Shown here: piece by piece, positions 19,344-28,281 of the stretch | Position numbering within the stretch: the first letter of the stretch is position 1 | Layout: the number at the start of each line of letters is the position of its first letter | Assembly: GCF_020783655.1 (NCBI RefSeq) | Contig: NZ_JAJGQH010000003.1 | Location: forward strand, 248,001-312,000 | DNA length: 64,000 nucleotides | Direction: 5' to 3' | Source: Xanthomonas melonis | Lineage (GTDB): Bacteria; Pseudomonadota; Gammaproteobacteria; Xanthomonadales; Xanthomonadaceae | Notes under the pieces: model-generated | What the model was told of the DNA's origin: nothing | Databases searched by the model: none | Seen by the model: only the letters and a program-made list of their open reading frames with translations | Position numbers and translations under genes: made by a program

Positions 19344-20264
19344 ATGAGCACCACCATCCCCATGGCCGAACGCAGCTACTACGAAGCCGATGCCCGCGAG
19401 CGTCTCGATGGGTTGCTGGATGCCGGCAGCTTCCGCGAATTCGTCGGCCCGCGCCGTCGCCTGATCAGTCCGCACCTGGCGCAACTGGAGACCCCCGGCG
19501 CCTTCGATGACGGCATCGTCGTCGGTGAAGGCACGTTGCGTGGGCGCAAGGTCCTGATCGCCGCGCAGCAGGGCGCCTTCATGGGCGGCGGCGTCGGCGA
19601 GGTGCACGGCGCCAAGCTCACCGGCCTGCTGGAACGTGCAGCCGCCACCCGGCCCGATGCGGTGCTGCTGCTGCTCGATACCGGCGGCGTGCGTCTGCAT
19701 GAAGCCAACGCCGGCCTGATCGCCATCTCCGAGGTGATGCGCGCCACCTTGCATGCGCGCGGCGCCGGCATCCCGGTCCTGGCGCTGATCGGCAGCGGCA
19801 ACGGCGCCTTCGGCGGCATGGGCATCGTGGCGCGCTGCTGCAGCGCGGTGATCATGTCCGAAGAGGGCCGCCTGTCGCTGTCCGGCCCGGACGTGATCGA
19901 GACCGTGCGTGGTGTGGAGGAATTCGATGCCCGTGACCGCGCGCTGGTATGGCGCGTCACCGGTGGCAAGCATCGCTACCTGCTCGGCGAGGCGCAGACC
20001 CTGGTGGCCGATCGCATCGCCGCGTTCGCCGAGGCCGCAGCCGGCACGTTGGACACGCTCGTCGAACCGACCGGCGATGCCGCACTGCAATCGCTGGAAC
20101 GCGCGCATCAACAATTGTCTGCGCGCATCGAGGCCTACGGCGATTGCCGCGACGGGCTGGAGATCTGGAACCGTCAGGGTATCGCCGATGCGCAGCGGCT
20201 GCCGCTGCTGGACACCGACGCCTTTCTTGCCGCCACCGCGGACCGGAGCCTGCCATGGAACTGA
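19344..20264 (+). CDS. mdcD: Malonate decarboxylase subunit beta
   Basis: Together with MdcE it decarboxylates malonyl-S-ACP to acetyl-S-ACP and CO2. The 306-aa protein has the carboxyltransferase (crotonase-like) fold. Visible signatures are AAQQGAFMGGGVGEVHGAKL, LLLDTGGVRLHEANAGL, and the GSGNGAFGGMGI glycine-rich loop that forms an oxyanion hole. The start is the ATG at 19344, with GGAG about nine bases upstream. Its last ten bases overlap mdcE, implying translational coupling in a one-to-one complex. Confidence 0.96.
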   Translation: MSTTIPMAERSYYEADARERLDGLLDAGSFREFVGPRRRLISPHLAQLETPGAFDDGIVVGEGTLRGRKVLIAAQQGAFMGGGVGEVHGAKLTGLLERAAATRPDAVLLLLDTGGVRLHEANAGLIAISEVMRATLHARGAGIPVLALIGSGNGAFGGMGIVARCCSAVIMSEEGRLSLSGPDVIETVRGVEEFDARDRALVWRVTGGKHRYLLGEAQTLVADRIAAFAEAAAGTLDTLVEPTGDAALQSLERAHQQLSARIEAYGDCRDGLEIWNRQGIADAQRLPLLDTDAFLAATADRSLPWN

Positions 20265-20959
20265 GCCAGTTGCTTGACCAGCTGTTTCCGCTCGGTCACG
20301 CCATCGCGCGCAACCATGACGTGCTCAGCGGTAGCGCCACCACCGCCGCAGGCGAGGTCACGGTGATCGGCACCGCCAATCAGTTGGAAGTGGGTGTGGA
20401 CCATGCGCTGGCGCTGGCCGCCAGCGTGCTGGCCAGCACCCGCGCCGCTCCACAGCAGCCGATCGTGATGCTGGTCGACACTGCCGGGCAGCGGCTCGCG
20501 CGGCGCGACGAGCTGCTCGGCATCAACGGCTATTTCGCGCACCTGGCGCGCGCACTGGAGCTGGCGCGTCAGCGCGGCGCACGCCTGGTCACCCTGGTCT
20601 ATGGCGAAGCGGTCAGCGGCGGATTCCTGTCCTACGGCCTGATGGCCGATCGCATCCATGCCTTGCCGAGTGCGCAGGTGCGCGTGATGGACCTGCGCGC
20701 GATGGCGCGGGTGACCAAGCAATCGGTGGAGACCTTGCAGGCGCTGAGCCAGCACTCGCCGGTGTTCGCGCCGGGTGTGGAGAACTATGTGCGCATGGGC
20801 GCGGTGGACGCGCTGTGGGAGGGCGATCTGGCGCAGGCGCTGCTCGATGCCCTGGCCGCACCTGCCGAAGGCGACCGCCGTCGCCTGCGTGGCGCGCAAC
20901 GCGGTGGCCGCACCCTGGCATGCGATGTCGCTGCCGCCGTGGCCGCAGGCGAGGCCTGA
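20255..20959 (+). CDS. mdcE: Malonate decarboxylase subunit gamma
   Basis: A 234-aa partner of MdcD in the decarboxylase core. It carries a shortened carboxyltransferase fold: [44 protein letters not shown], and [12 protein letters not shown]. The ATG at 20255 overlaps the mdcD stop and has GGAG immediately upstream. The stop codon is followed one base later by the mdcG start, so the operon is very tightly packed here. Confidence 0.95.
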   Translation: MELSQLLDQLFPLGHAIARNHDVLSGSATTAAGEVTVIGTANQLEVGVDHALALAASVLASTRAAPQQPIVMLVDTAGQRLARRDELLGINGYFAHLARALELARQRGARLVTLVYGEAVSGGFLSYGLMADRIHALPSAQVRVMDLRAMARVTKQSVETLQALSQHSPVFAPGVENYVRMGAVDALWEGDLAQALLDALAAPAEGDRRRLRGAQRGGRTLACDVAAAVAAGEA

Positions 20960-20960
20960 C

Positions 20961-21602
20961 ATGATCGGCCGCCACGCATTGGTGTGGTTGCGTCCTGCCG
21001 CGCAGTGGCAGGCGCTGACGCCGGGCGCGCAGCCACGGTTGCAGCAATGGTTCGCCGCCGGCCTGCCGGCGGTGGTGGCGCGGCGCAACGGCAGCGAGGC
21101 GCCAGGCGTGCTGCAATTGGGTGTGCCGCTGCCGCCTGGCGAAGCCAAACAGCGCCTGGCACTGACCGCGCGTGTTTGCGAGCTTGCACGCTGCACCGCA
21201 CCGCTCGCATTGGAGACGGCGGTCGCGCACGCGCCGCAGGCGGCACAACCGGCATTGCAGGCATTGCTTGCGCACTGCCGTGCCCATGCGCTGCACCCAC
21301 GGGTGTTCGGCAGCTACGCCTGGCAGGCCCTGACCGGCCTGGCCTATGTGCACGCACAATCGGATCTGGATCTGCTGTGGACCGTCGATACCGCCGAGCA
21401 GGCGCAGACGGTGGTGGCGCTGCTGCAGCGTTGGGAACGGCGCTACGGGCAGCGCGCCGATGGCGAACTGTTGCTGCCCGACGACATGGCGGTGAACTGG
21501 CGCGAATACGCCGGCAGCGCGCAACAGGTGCTGGTGAAATCCAGCACCAGCTGCCGCCTGCTGCCGCGGGCGAACTTGCTCCCGCTCTGGAGCGCAGCAT
21601 GA
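20961..21602 (+). CDS. mdcG: Malonate decarboxylase holo-[acyl-carrier-protein] synthase
   Basis: Transfers the phosphoribosyl-dephospho-CoA moiety from its triphosphate precursor to apo-MdcC, activating the carrier. The 213-aa protein has the nucleotidyltransferase-type signature [10 protein letters not shown], with two aspartates as metal ligands, and [14 protein letters not shown] just before it. The length is normal for the family (~205). Its stop codon overlaps the proposed mdcB start in an ATGA arrangement. Confidence 0.93.
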   Translation: MIGRHALVWLRPAAQWQALTPGAQPRLQQWFAAGLPAVVARRNGSEAPGVLQLGVPLPPGEAKQRLALTARVCELARCTAPLALETAVAHAPQAAQPALQALLAHCRAHALHPRVFGSYAWQALTGLAYVHAQSDLDLLWTVDTAEQAQTVVALLQRWERRYGQRADGELLLPDDMAVNWREYAGSAQQVLVKSSTSCRLLPRANLLPLWSAA

Positions 21603-22759
21603 CGGTGCTGAAAGATCACGGGCGCCATCCCGGGACCATGGCAGTGCCACGCGCCGCTTTCTTGCAGGGCGACCTGATGCCGCCACCTGAGCCGACGCGG
21701 TGCCTGGCCTCCGCCCTCTCGTCCGATCCGACGGTTGCGGTTGCGGTTGCGCGCAGCGCAGCTCCCCGTCGTGCTGTCCCCGATCGTGGTCAGCGCGAAG
21801 TACCGGCTTCAGCGGCAGTCGCCAGACAACCTGCACGCCAGGGACGGCCAGTGCAGGCCGTCCAGTCGCGCGCAGCTGAGCGCCACCGCAGCGCCCATAT
21901 CGCGATGCAGTGCATTCCGCTCCTGGGTCAGTCGAGCGCCAGCCCACTGGCTTATCGGCTCGGTCGTCTCGCCGTTGCCGCGCTGCATGCTGAGCTGGCC
22001 TGCGCTCCCAAGCCCGGCCTGGTCACGCCGTTCGACAGCGGCAGCCATACCGATATGGATGCGGCCATGTTTCTGCGCAGCCTGTTCGCGTTGCGCGGCT
22101 ACTTCGTCGCCATTGCCCAGGCCGGCATCGACGATGCGCCGTTCGCGCGGCTGCGCGATCTGGGCATCGCCGCCGAAGCGGCCATGCAACGCGCCACCGG
22201 CGGCGTCAATACCCACCGCGGTGCCATTTTCAGTCTTGGCCTGCTGACCGCGCAGGCTGCACGCCTGCATGCCGCATCCGATCGGCCGGCCGATGCCGAC
22301 GCTGTCTGCAAGGGCGTGCAGGTCTGGCGGCAGGCCTTGCTCACCGCACCGCTGGATCCGCACAGCAATGGCCAGCGCATGCGTGCGCTGCACAAGGTGG
22401 CCGGTGTGCGCGAGCAGGCCGCGATGGGTTATCCGGTATTGCGCGAGGTGGCGCTGCCGACCCTGCGCGCCACCCTGCAGGCCGGCGGCACGCAGCAGGC
22501 CGCGCTCAGCCAGACCTTGATGCAGTTGATCGCATGCGTGGACGATCTCAACCTGTTGCATCGGGGCGGCGCCGATGGGCTCGCCTACGCCAAGGCTCAG
22601 GCGCTGCGTTTTCTTGCCGATGGCGGCACTGCGCAACCGAACTGGCACCAACGGCTGAGCGCGATCGGCGCAGGCTTCGTCGAACGCCGGCTCAGCCCCG
22701 GCGGCAGCGCCGATCTGCTGGCCTGCGCATGGTTCCTGCACGGTCAGCAGCGTCTATGA
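21599..22759 (+). CDS. mdcB: Triphosphoribosyl-dephospho-CoA synthase
   Basis: Makes 2'-(5''-triphosphoribosyl)-3'-dephospho-CoA, the prosthetic-group precursor, from ATP and dephospho-CoA. The conserved enzyme starts near residue 103 ([12 protein letters not shown] at 21905), and from there the length (284 aa) is typical. Signatures are [36 protein letters not shown], and [10 protein letters not shown]. The longer start at 21599 is favoured by its ATGA overlap with mdcG and a GGAG nearby, but it adds about 100 low-complexity residues. No ribosome site is visible at 21905. The region between contains a GGTTGC triple repeat at about 21734-21751. Start uncertain, identity firm. Confidence 0.9.
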   Translation: MTVLKDHGRHPGTMAVPRAAFLQGDLMPPPEPTRCLASALSSDPTVAVAVARSAAPRRAVPDRGQREVPASAAVARQPARQGRPVQAVQSRAAERHRSAHIAMQCIPLLGQSSASPLAYRLGRLAVAALHAELACAPKPGLVTPFDSGSHTDMDAAMFLRSLFALRGYFVAIAQAGIDDAPFARLRDLGIAAEAAMQRATGGVNTHRGAIFSLGLLTAQAARLHAASDRPADADAVCKGVQVWRQALLTAPLDPHSNGQRMRALHKVAGVREQAAMGYPVLREVALPTLRATLQAGGTQQAALSQTLMQLIACVDDLNLLHRGGADGLAYAKAQALRFLADGGTAQPNWHQRLSAIGAGFVERRLSPGGSADLLACAWFLHGQQRL

Positions 22760-22799
22760 GCAGCCACACGTCTCCGCCGGCCGTCGCACGAATTGCCAC

Positions 22800-22844
22800 C
22801 CTTCTCCCGTCCACGGCAGAAGGTGCCCGAAGGGCGGATGAGGG
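22800..22844 (+). repeat. Repeat family A, copy 3, inside the mdc operon
   Basis: CCTTCTCCC, loop, GGCAGAAGGTGCCCGAAGGGCGGATGAGGG lies in the 130-bp gap between mdcB and mdcH. The tail (GTGCCCGAAGGGCGGATG) is identical to copies 1 and 4. Confidence 0.85.
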
Positions 22845-22889
22845 CAGCTCCAGCAGTCATCATCAAATCAACCGTAGCCAGGCGAGCGC

Positions 22890-23810
22890 ATGAGCCTGGC
22901 CATCCTCTGCCCAGGCCAAGGTGGCCAGCACCCGGACATGTTCGCGCGGCTCACCGAGGTGCCCGCTGCGGCTGCCGTGCTTGCAGGTGCCGAAGATGTC
23001 CTCGGCGCAGCACCGCAGACGCTGGCCGCCGATCCGGGCCGTTACGCCAACGCCGTCGCCCAGCCACTGGTCTGCGCCGGCATCCTTGCGCAGTGGCAAC
23101 TGCTGCGCGACCAGTTGCCGACACCACTGATGGCGCTGGGCTACAGCGTCGGCGAACTCGCCGCGCATGCGGTGGCCGGCAGCATCGACATCGCCACCTG
23201 CCTGCGGCTGGCAGCCACCCGCGCCCGCCTGATGGACGACGCCAGCCCCGAGCACGCGGGCCTGATGGCGGTACTCGGCCTGCCGCTCGCCACGCTCCAC
23301 CGCCTGTGCGACACCCACGGCGCTGCATTGGCCATCGTCAACGGCGACGACCACGCCGTACTGGGAGGCCCGCGCGCGGCCTTGCAGGCGCTAGGCGACG
23401 ACGCACAGGCGCGTGGCGCACGCAGCAGCCTGCTGCCGGTCAGTGTGCCGGCGCACACGCCGTGGTTGCGCGCCGCAGCCGATGCCTTCGCGATCGAGCT
23501 GAGCAAGACGACGCTGCGCACGCCAGCGCTGCGTGTGCTCGCCGGTATCGATGCGCGTGCGATCACCGCGCCGGCGCAACTCATCGACAGCCTGTCCGCG
23601 CAGATCGCGCAGACCGTGCGCTGGCACGACGTGCTGGCGCAATCCGCCGAGCGCGGTGCGCGCGTCTATCTCGAACTCGGCCCCGGCAGTGCATTGGCGC
23701 GCATGGCGCGCGAAACGGTGCCGGGCTGCGAGGCGCGCGCGGTGGACGAGTTCCATAGCACCCGAGGGGTGGTGGAGTGGGTGACCGCCGCGTGCGAACG
23801 CGCGGCATGA
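22890..23810 (+). CDS. mdcH: Malonate decarboxylase subunit epsilon (malonyl-CoA:ACP transacylase)
   Basis: Primes the carrier protein by transferring malonyl from malonyl-CoA to the MdcC thiol. The 306-aa protein has the acyltransferase fold of FabD: an N-terminal LCPGQGGQHPDMF, the nucleophile elbow GYSVGELAAHAV, and a later catalytic histidine region, PVSVPAHTPWL. The start is the ATG at 22890. A family A repeat separates it from mdcB; the transporter gene follows 87 bases after its stop. Confidence 0.95.
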   Translation: MSLAILCPGQGGQHPDMFARLTEVPAAAAVLAGAEDVLGAAPQTLAADPGRYANAVAQPLVCAGILAQWQLLRDQLPTPLMALGYSVGELAAHAVAGSIDIATCLRLAATRARLMDDASPEHAGLMAVLGLPLATLHRLCDTHGAALAIVNGDDHAVLGGPRAALQALGDDAQARGARSSLLPVSVPAHTPWLRAAADAFAIELSKTTLRTPALRVLAGIDARAITAPAQLIDSLSAQIAQTVRWHDVLAQSAERGARVYLELGPGSALARMARETVPGCEARAVDEFHSTRGVVEWVTAACERAA

Positions 23811-23897
23811 CGATCGCGCAGGTGGTAGGCAGGGCGTGACCCTTGGATGGCGGGTGGCCATCCGTGCTGTACGCGAATCAGGTGTCTGGGAGGGCGC

Positions 23898-25253
23898 ATG
23901 ACCCCGCAAATTGCAACGATTCTTGGCTTGGTCGTCATGTTCATCGTGGCCACCGCCTTGCCCATCAACATGGGCGCGGTCGCCTTCGCGCTGGCGTTCA
24001 TCGTCGGCGGCCTATGGGTAGGGCTGGACGGCAAGGAGGTGCTGGCCGGTTTTCCGGGCGATCTGTTCCTGACCCTGGTCGGCATCACCTACCTGTTCGC
24101 CATCGCGCAGAAGAACGGCACCATCGACCTGCTGGTGCACTGGGCGGTACGCGCGGTACGCGGGCGCATCGTCGCCATTCCGTGGGTGATGTTCGTCATC
24201 ACTGGCCTGCTCACCGCGTTCGGTGCGCTGGGGCCGGCGGCGGTGGCCATCATCGGCCCGGTCGCGCTGCGCTTTGCCAAGCAGTACCGCATCAATCCCC
24301 TGATGATGGGCCTGCTGGTGATCCATGGCGCGCAGGGCGGCGGGTTTTCGCCGATCAGCGTGTACGGCGGCATCACCAACAAGGTGGTGGAAAAGGCCGG
24401 GCTGGATGTCACCGAGATGGCGGTATTCCTCACCAGCCTTGGCTTCAACCTGATGATGGCCATCCTGTGCTTCTGCGCCTTCGGCGGGCTCAAGCTGATG
24501 CGCCGGCACGAACTCTCGCTGGCCGATGCGCAGTACGTGCCGGTCACCGGCGATCAGGCCTCGCAACGTCGCTTCGCCATCGAAGGCCATGGCGCGCTGG
24601 TCGCTGCCGGTGGTGGCACCTTGTCCACCGACCCGCTGGCGCTGGAGTCGGTGGCGATCACCCGCGATCGCGTGATCACCCTGATCGGCTTGCTCGGCCT
24701 GGGCGTGGCCGCGCTGGTCTACAACCTCAACGTCGGCCTGGTGTCGATCACCGTCGCCGTCGCGCTGGCCTTGATTTCGCCCAATGCGCAGAAGGGCGCG
24801 GTGGATGGCATCAGCTGGTCCACCGTACTGCTGATCAGCGGCGTGGTGACCTACGTGGCGGTGCTGGAAAAAGCCGGCGCAGTGGATTACATCGGCACCG
24901 GCGTCTCGCATATCGGCATGCCGCTGCTGGGCGCGTTGCTGGTCTGCTACGTGGGCGGCATCGTGTCCGCGTTCGCGTCCTCGGCGGCCGTGCTCGGCGC
25001 CACCATCCCGCTGGCGGTGCCGTTCCTGATGCAGGGCCAGCTCGGCGCGGCCGGGGTGATCTGCGCACTGGCGGTCTCGTCCACCATCGTGGATGTCAGC
25101 CCGTTTTCCACCAACGGCGCGCTGGTGGTGGCCTCGGCTGCCAAGGAGGAGCGTGATGGCCTGTTCCGGCGTTTTCTGGTCTATAGCGGGCTGGTGGTCG
25201 CGTTGGGACCGCTGGCGGCATGGCTGCTGTTCGTGGTGCCGGGTTGGTTGTGA
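23898..25253 (+). CDS. MatC-type dicarboxylate (malonate) transporter, SLC13 family
   Basis: A 451-aa inner-membrane protein with 11-12 hydrophobic segments. The N-terminal ILGLVVMFIVATALPINMG and the GxFPGDLFLTLVGITYLFAIAQ region belong to the MatC N-terminal domain; the C-terminal VVDVSPFSTNGAL is the conserved SPFS-type substrate motif of this superfamily. Position directly behind mdcH points to malonate import, a role played by MdcLM or MdcF in other bacteria. The ATG at 23898 is preceded by GGGAGGG. Confidence 0.88.
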   Translation: MTPQIATILGLVVMFIVATALPINMGAVAFALAFIVGGLWVGLDGKEVLAGFPGDLFLTLVGITYLFAIAQKNGTIDLLVHWAVRAVRGRIVAIPWVMFVITGLLTAFGALGPAAVAIIGPVALRFAKQYRINPLMMGLLVIHGAQGGGFSPISVYGGITNKVVEKAGLDVTEMAVFLTSLGFNLMMAILCFCAFGGLKLMRRHELSLADAQYVPVTGDQASQRRFAIEGHGALVAAGGGTLSTDPLALESVAITRDRVITLIGLLGLGVAALVYNLNVGLVSITVAVALALISPNAQKGAVDGISWSTVLLISGVVTYVAVLEKAGAVDYIGTGVSHIGMPLLGALLVCYVGGIVSAFASSAAVLGATIPLAVPFLMQGQLGAAGVICALAVSSTIVDVSPFSTNGALVVASAAKEERDGLFRRFLVYSGLVVALGPLAAWLLFVVPGWL

Positions 25254-25332
25254 CATCGGCGGCATGGGGCGAGGCCCGGGGGCGCCCCGGTAGAATGGAC
25301 GCTCCCGCTCCGATGCCGACGACCTGCCCACC

Positions 25333-26052
25333 ATGACCCTCGCTCCTGATTCGCGCAGCGCCAAGAAGCGCGTACCGCTGTACGAGGAAGTGGCCGAGCG
25401 TCTGCGTCAGAAGATCTACGACTACGTCCTGCCGCCGGGCGAATGGATCGACGAACCCGCGCTGGCCGAAGAGCTCGGCATCAGCCGCACTCCCTTGCGC
25501 GAGAGCCTCAAGCTGCTCGCCGCCGAAGGTCTGGTACAGATCGATGCCGGCCGCGGCAGCCGGGTCACCCGGCTGACGCTGGAAGACCTCAACCAGCTGT
25601 TTCCGGTGATGGCGATGCTGGAAGGCCGCTGCGCGCACGATGCGGTCAAGCGCATCGATACGGCCGGTGTGCAGCGCCTGGAAGAGTTGCATGCGGCGAT
25701 GGAGGCCTCGGCCGCCTCCGGCGATCTGGCCGAGTACTACCGCAACAATTACCTCATCCACGAAACGGTGCAGCACTACGCCGGCAATCCGTGGCTGATC
25801 CGCGTCACCCACGACCTGCACCGCATCCTCAAGATGCATCGCGGACGACAATTGCTGACCCCGGGGCGGATGGCGCAATCGCTGGCCGAGCACCGGCAAT
25901 TGATGGAGTGCGTACGGCGCGGCGATGCCGAAGGTGCCGAGCGCACCATGCACGGGCATCTGCTGAGCCAGGGCCAGGCGTTGGCAGCCTATGTGGCGGC
26001 CGGTGGCATGTTGAACGTGCCGGCACCGTTGCCGCGCTCGGGTGGGGTGTAG
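25333..26052 (+). CDS. GntR family (FCD domain) transcriptional regulator, MdcY-like
   Basis: A 239-aa regulator. Residues about 15-85 form the GntR winged helix (YEEVAERLRQKIYDYVLPPG, then EELGISRTPLRESLKLLAAEGLV), and residues about 95-225 form the all-helical FCD effector domain with metal-ligand positions typical of the family (a D/N, and His at HETVQHY and EHRQLM). It closes the malonate cluster, as MdcY does in Acinetobacter, where it represses mdc genes and is relieved by malonate. Its probable target is the double palindrome at 17207-17228. The start is the ATG at 25333. Confidence 0.88.
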   Translation: MTLAPDSRSAKKRVPLYEEVAERLRQKIYDYVLPPGEWIDEPALAEELGISRTPLRESLKLLAAEGLVQIDAGRGSRVTRLTLEDLNQLFPVMAMLEGRCAHDAVKRIDTAGVQRLEELHAAMEASAASGDLAEYYRNNYLIHETVQHYAGNPWLIRVTHDLHRILKMHRGRQLLTPGRMAQSLAEHRQLMECVRRGDAEGAERTMHGHLLSQGQALAAYVAAGGMLNVPAPLPRSGGV

Positions 26053-26383
26053 TGGGTTTGGCGTTGGCGTCTTGGGATGTTCTGCGAAGGGCGTTGCAGG
26101 GCCGCAGTGGGCCAGGATCCTGAGTTGGGGATTTGGGGAAGAGGCTTGAAGCAAGGGCAAAAGCTTCCGCGCCTGGCGGCGCGGGTGACTTTTGTCTTGG
26201 CAAAAGTCACCAAAACCGCTGTCGCCCGACGCGAGCCGGCGCAATACAGCCGCGCCGGTCCCCTGTGCTCCTCGCCACGCGCGGCACGGCGCCCAAACTC
26301 GCTGCGCTCAAACAAGGGCGCCTCTTCGGCCACGCGTGACTGCGGTGCTCGGCTCGCTTTAAGGCGACGGGGTGAAGCAAGAT

Positions 26384-26577
<194 letters not shown>

Positions 26578-26659
26578 AGCCAATCTCTGCATCGGCAACG
26601 ATCGGCCTGGGCTCGGGGAACCATCGGCGTACGGAGTGATCGCTGCGCCGGTACTCCAT

Positions 26660-26704
26660 CCTTCTCCCACCTGTGGGAGAAGGTGCCCGAAGGGCGGATG
26701 AGGG
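26660..26704 (+). repeat. Repeat family A, copy 4
   Basis: CCTTCTCCCACCTGTGGGAG is the hairpin, followed by AAGGTGCCCGAAGGGCGGATGAGGG. It is the most symmetrical of the four copies in this window. Confidence 0.88.
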
Positions 26705-26716
26705 CCGCGCCTGGTG

Positions 26717-27340
26717 CTAGCGCATGCCCAGCGCAAGCAGGTCTTCCACACGCTCGATCAGCTGCGTCCCTGCCAACCCGGCAAACGCCTCCGGATGCGC
26801 ATAGCCCCACGCAACCGCAGCGAACGGCAGCCCCAGCACCTGGGCCGCTTCCCAGTCGGCGACCTGATCTCCGACATACACGGCCTGTGCTGGCAGATGC
26901 GCAGTGGCTCGCAATACACGCCGCAGGGCGCGCTGTTTGCCCAGCAGGTGCGCGCCACCCTCGATGACGGCGAATTTCGCGCTCAGCGCTGCGCCCAGTG
27001 CGCGCTGCACGTTCTCCACCGAATTGGACGACACCAGCGCCAGCCGCGTGCCGCGCGCATGCAGTGCGCCGAGCACGTCCGCGATGCCGGGAAACAATGC
27101 CGCCGGCGGCGCTGCACGCATCAGCCGAATGAAATCGGCCGCTACCAGCGGAATCCGCCATGCCGGCAGACCCGAGCGTTTGAGCAGTGCGCGCGTACTC
27201 AACCTGCGCGCGGCGTCTACATCATGCGCTTCTGCCGCGCGGAACCCGTGCCGCTCGGCCAGTTCGCGCTGTGCGCTCAGGAAGAAGCCGAACGAATCGG
27301 CCAGGGTGCCGTCGAAATCGAAAATGATCAGTGCAGGCAT
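26717..27340 (-). CDS. HAD-superfamily phosphatase
   Basis: A 207-aa hydrolase of the phosphoglycolate-phosphatase type. Motif I is FDFDGTLADSF at the extreme N-terminus (nucleophile Asp8), motif II is LALVSSN, motif III a lysine in the GKQRALRR region, and motif IV is VYVGDQVADWEAA. A helical cap lies between motifs I and II. The substrate cannot be deduced; it has no metabolic partner nearby. I chose the ATG at 27340 because the catalytic motif follows directly; the frame is open upstream. Confidence 0.9.
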   Translation of the reverse strand: MPALIIFDFDGTLADSFGFFLSAQRELAERHGFRAAEAHDVDAARRLSTRALLKRSGLPAWRIPLVAADFIRLMRAAPPAALFPGIADVLGALHARGTRLALVSSNSVENVQRALGAALSAKFAVIEGGAHLLGKQRALRRVLRATAHLPAQAVYVGDQVADWEAAQVLGLPFAAVAWGYAHPEAFAGLAGTQLIERVEDLLALGMR

Positions 27341-27433
27341 GGCAACGCGCGGCGCAGGGCGCCATAGCCTACCAACCCATCCCGCAGCTCCCACGCGCAC
27401 ACGTCCCCACGTGCACGCGCAGGCGATGCAAGG

Positions 27434-27853
27434 CTAGGCTTCGGCGAAATGCGCCACGATCGGTGCGTCGCCGTGGGCACTCTGCTCGATCACCTTGCGC
27501 TGCATCGCGCCCAGGTAGGCGTCCAGCTCCTCGGTGGACGCGAACACATCGCTCAGCGGCACGGCCTTCACCATGTCGAAGACCTTGCGGATCTGCGGCT
27601 GCGGGTGCGTCACCAGCACCTTGCCGTGGCGCGAGGCCAGCGCCTTGCGCGCCTTGAAGATGCTGCGGATACCGGCGCTGGAGATGTATTCCAGTGCGGC
27701 CAGGTCCAGCACCAGGGTGGTGATGCGGGTACCCAGCAACGGCGACAGCGCCGCGTCCAGGTCCTGGTAGGTGTGGGTGTCCAGCCGCCCGGTCAGGATG
27801 ACGCGTTGACGGGTGTCTTGCGGCGGATCGATCTGGATCGCGAGCGTGGTCAT
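27434..27853 (-). CDS. Anti-sigma factor antagonist (STAS domain)
   Basis: A 139-aa single-domain STAS protein. The conserved segment LDLAALEYISSAGIRSIFKA holds the serine pair (Ser-Ser in YISSAG) that is phosphorylated by the partner kinase. It is the last gene of a three-gene set; its ATG overlaps the stop of the kinase gene by four bases. In partner-switching systems the unphosphorylated antagonist binds the HATPase protein and frees its target, while a PP2C phosphatase reactivates the antagonist. Confidence 0.92.
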   Translation of the reverse strand: MTTLAIQIDPPQDTRQRVILTGRLDTHTYQDLDAALSPLLGTRITTLVLDLAALEYISSAGIRSIFKARKALASRHGKVLVTHPQPQIRKVFDMVKAVPLSDVFASTEELDAYLGAMQRKVIEQSAHGDAPIVAHFAEA

Positions 27854-28281
27854 GGCAGGGCCTCGGGGACAGGGGCGTACGGGTGTAGCAGGGTGATGCG
27901 CACGATGTTGTATGCACCATCGCGGCGGTAGTCGATGTGATCGGCGAACTGGTGCACCAGGAACAGGCCCAGCCCGCCGATCGCGCGATCGTCGAGCTCG
28001 CTGGCCAGGTCGGGCATGGGCGCGGCGCAGGGGTCGAAGGCGCTGCCCGGATCGTGCATTTCCAGCACCAGCGCCTGCGGGTCCAGCTGCAGTTTCAGGC
28101 GCAGCGGCTGCTCCACGCACTGGCCATGGGTAAGCGCGTTGCAGCCGAGCTCTTCCACGATCAGCCGCACCTGGCCGATGCGTTCGGCGTGCAGCCCTTC
28201 GCGCGTCAGCGAGTCTTCCAGCGCGTCGTTGGCGCCGGCCAGCTGGGCCAGCGATGGCGCAATGGCCAGATCGAACTTCAT
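27850..28281 (-). CDS. Anti-sigma-type serine kinase (HATPase_c_2, RsbW-like)
   Basis: A 143-aa GHKL ATPase-domain protein. Motifs are IVEELGCNALTHG (N-box with Glu and Asn), HDPGSAFDP (G1 box), and GGLGLFLVHQFAD (G2 box). It is expected to phosphorylate the adjacent STAS protein and bind an unknown target. Its start (ATG at 28281) overlaps the phosphatase stop and its stop overlaps the STAS start, each by four bases, so the three are translationally coupled. No sigma factor gene is nearby. Confidence 0.9.
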   Translation of the reverse strand: MKFDLAIAPSLAQLAGANDALEDSLTREGLHAERIGQVRLIVEELGCNALTHGQCVEQPLRLKLQLDPQALVLEMHDPGSAFDPCAAPMPDLASELDDRAIGGLGLFLVHQFADHIDYRRDGAYNIVRITLLHPYAPVPEALP

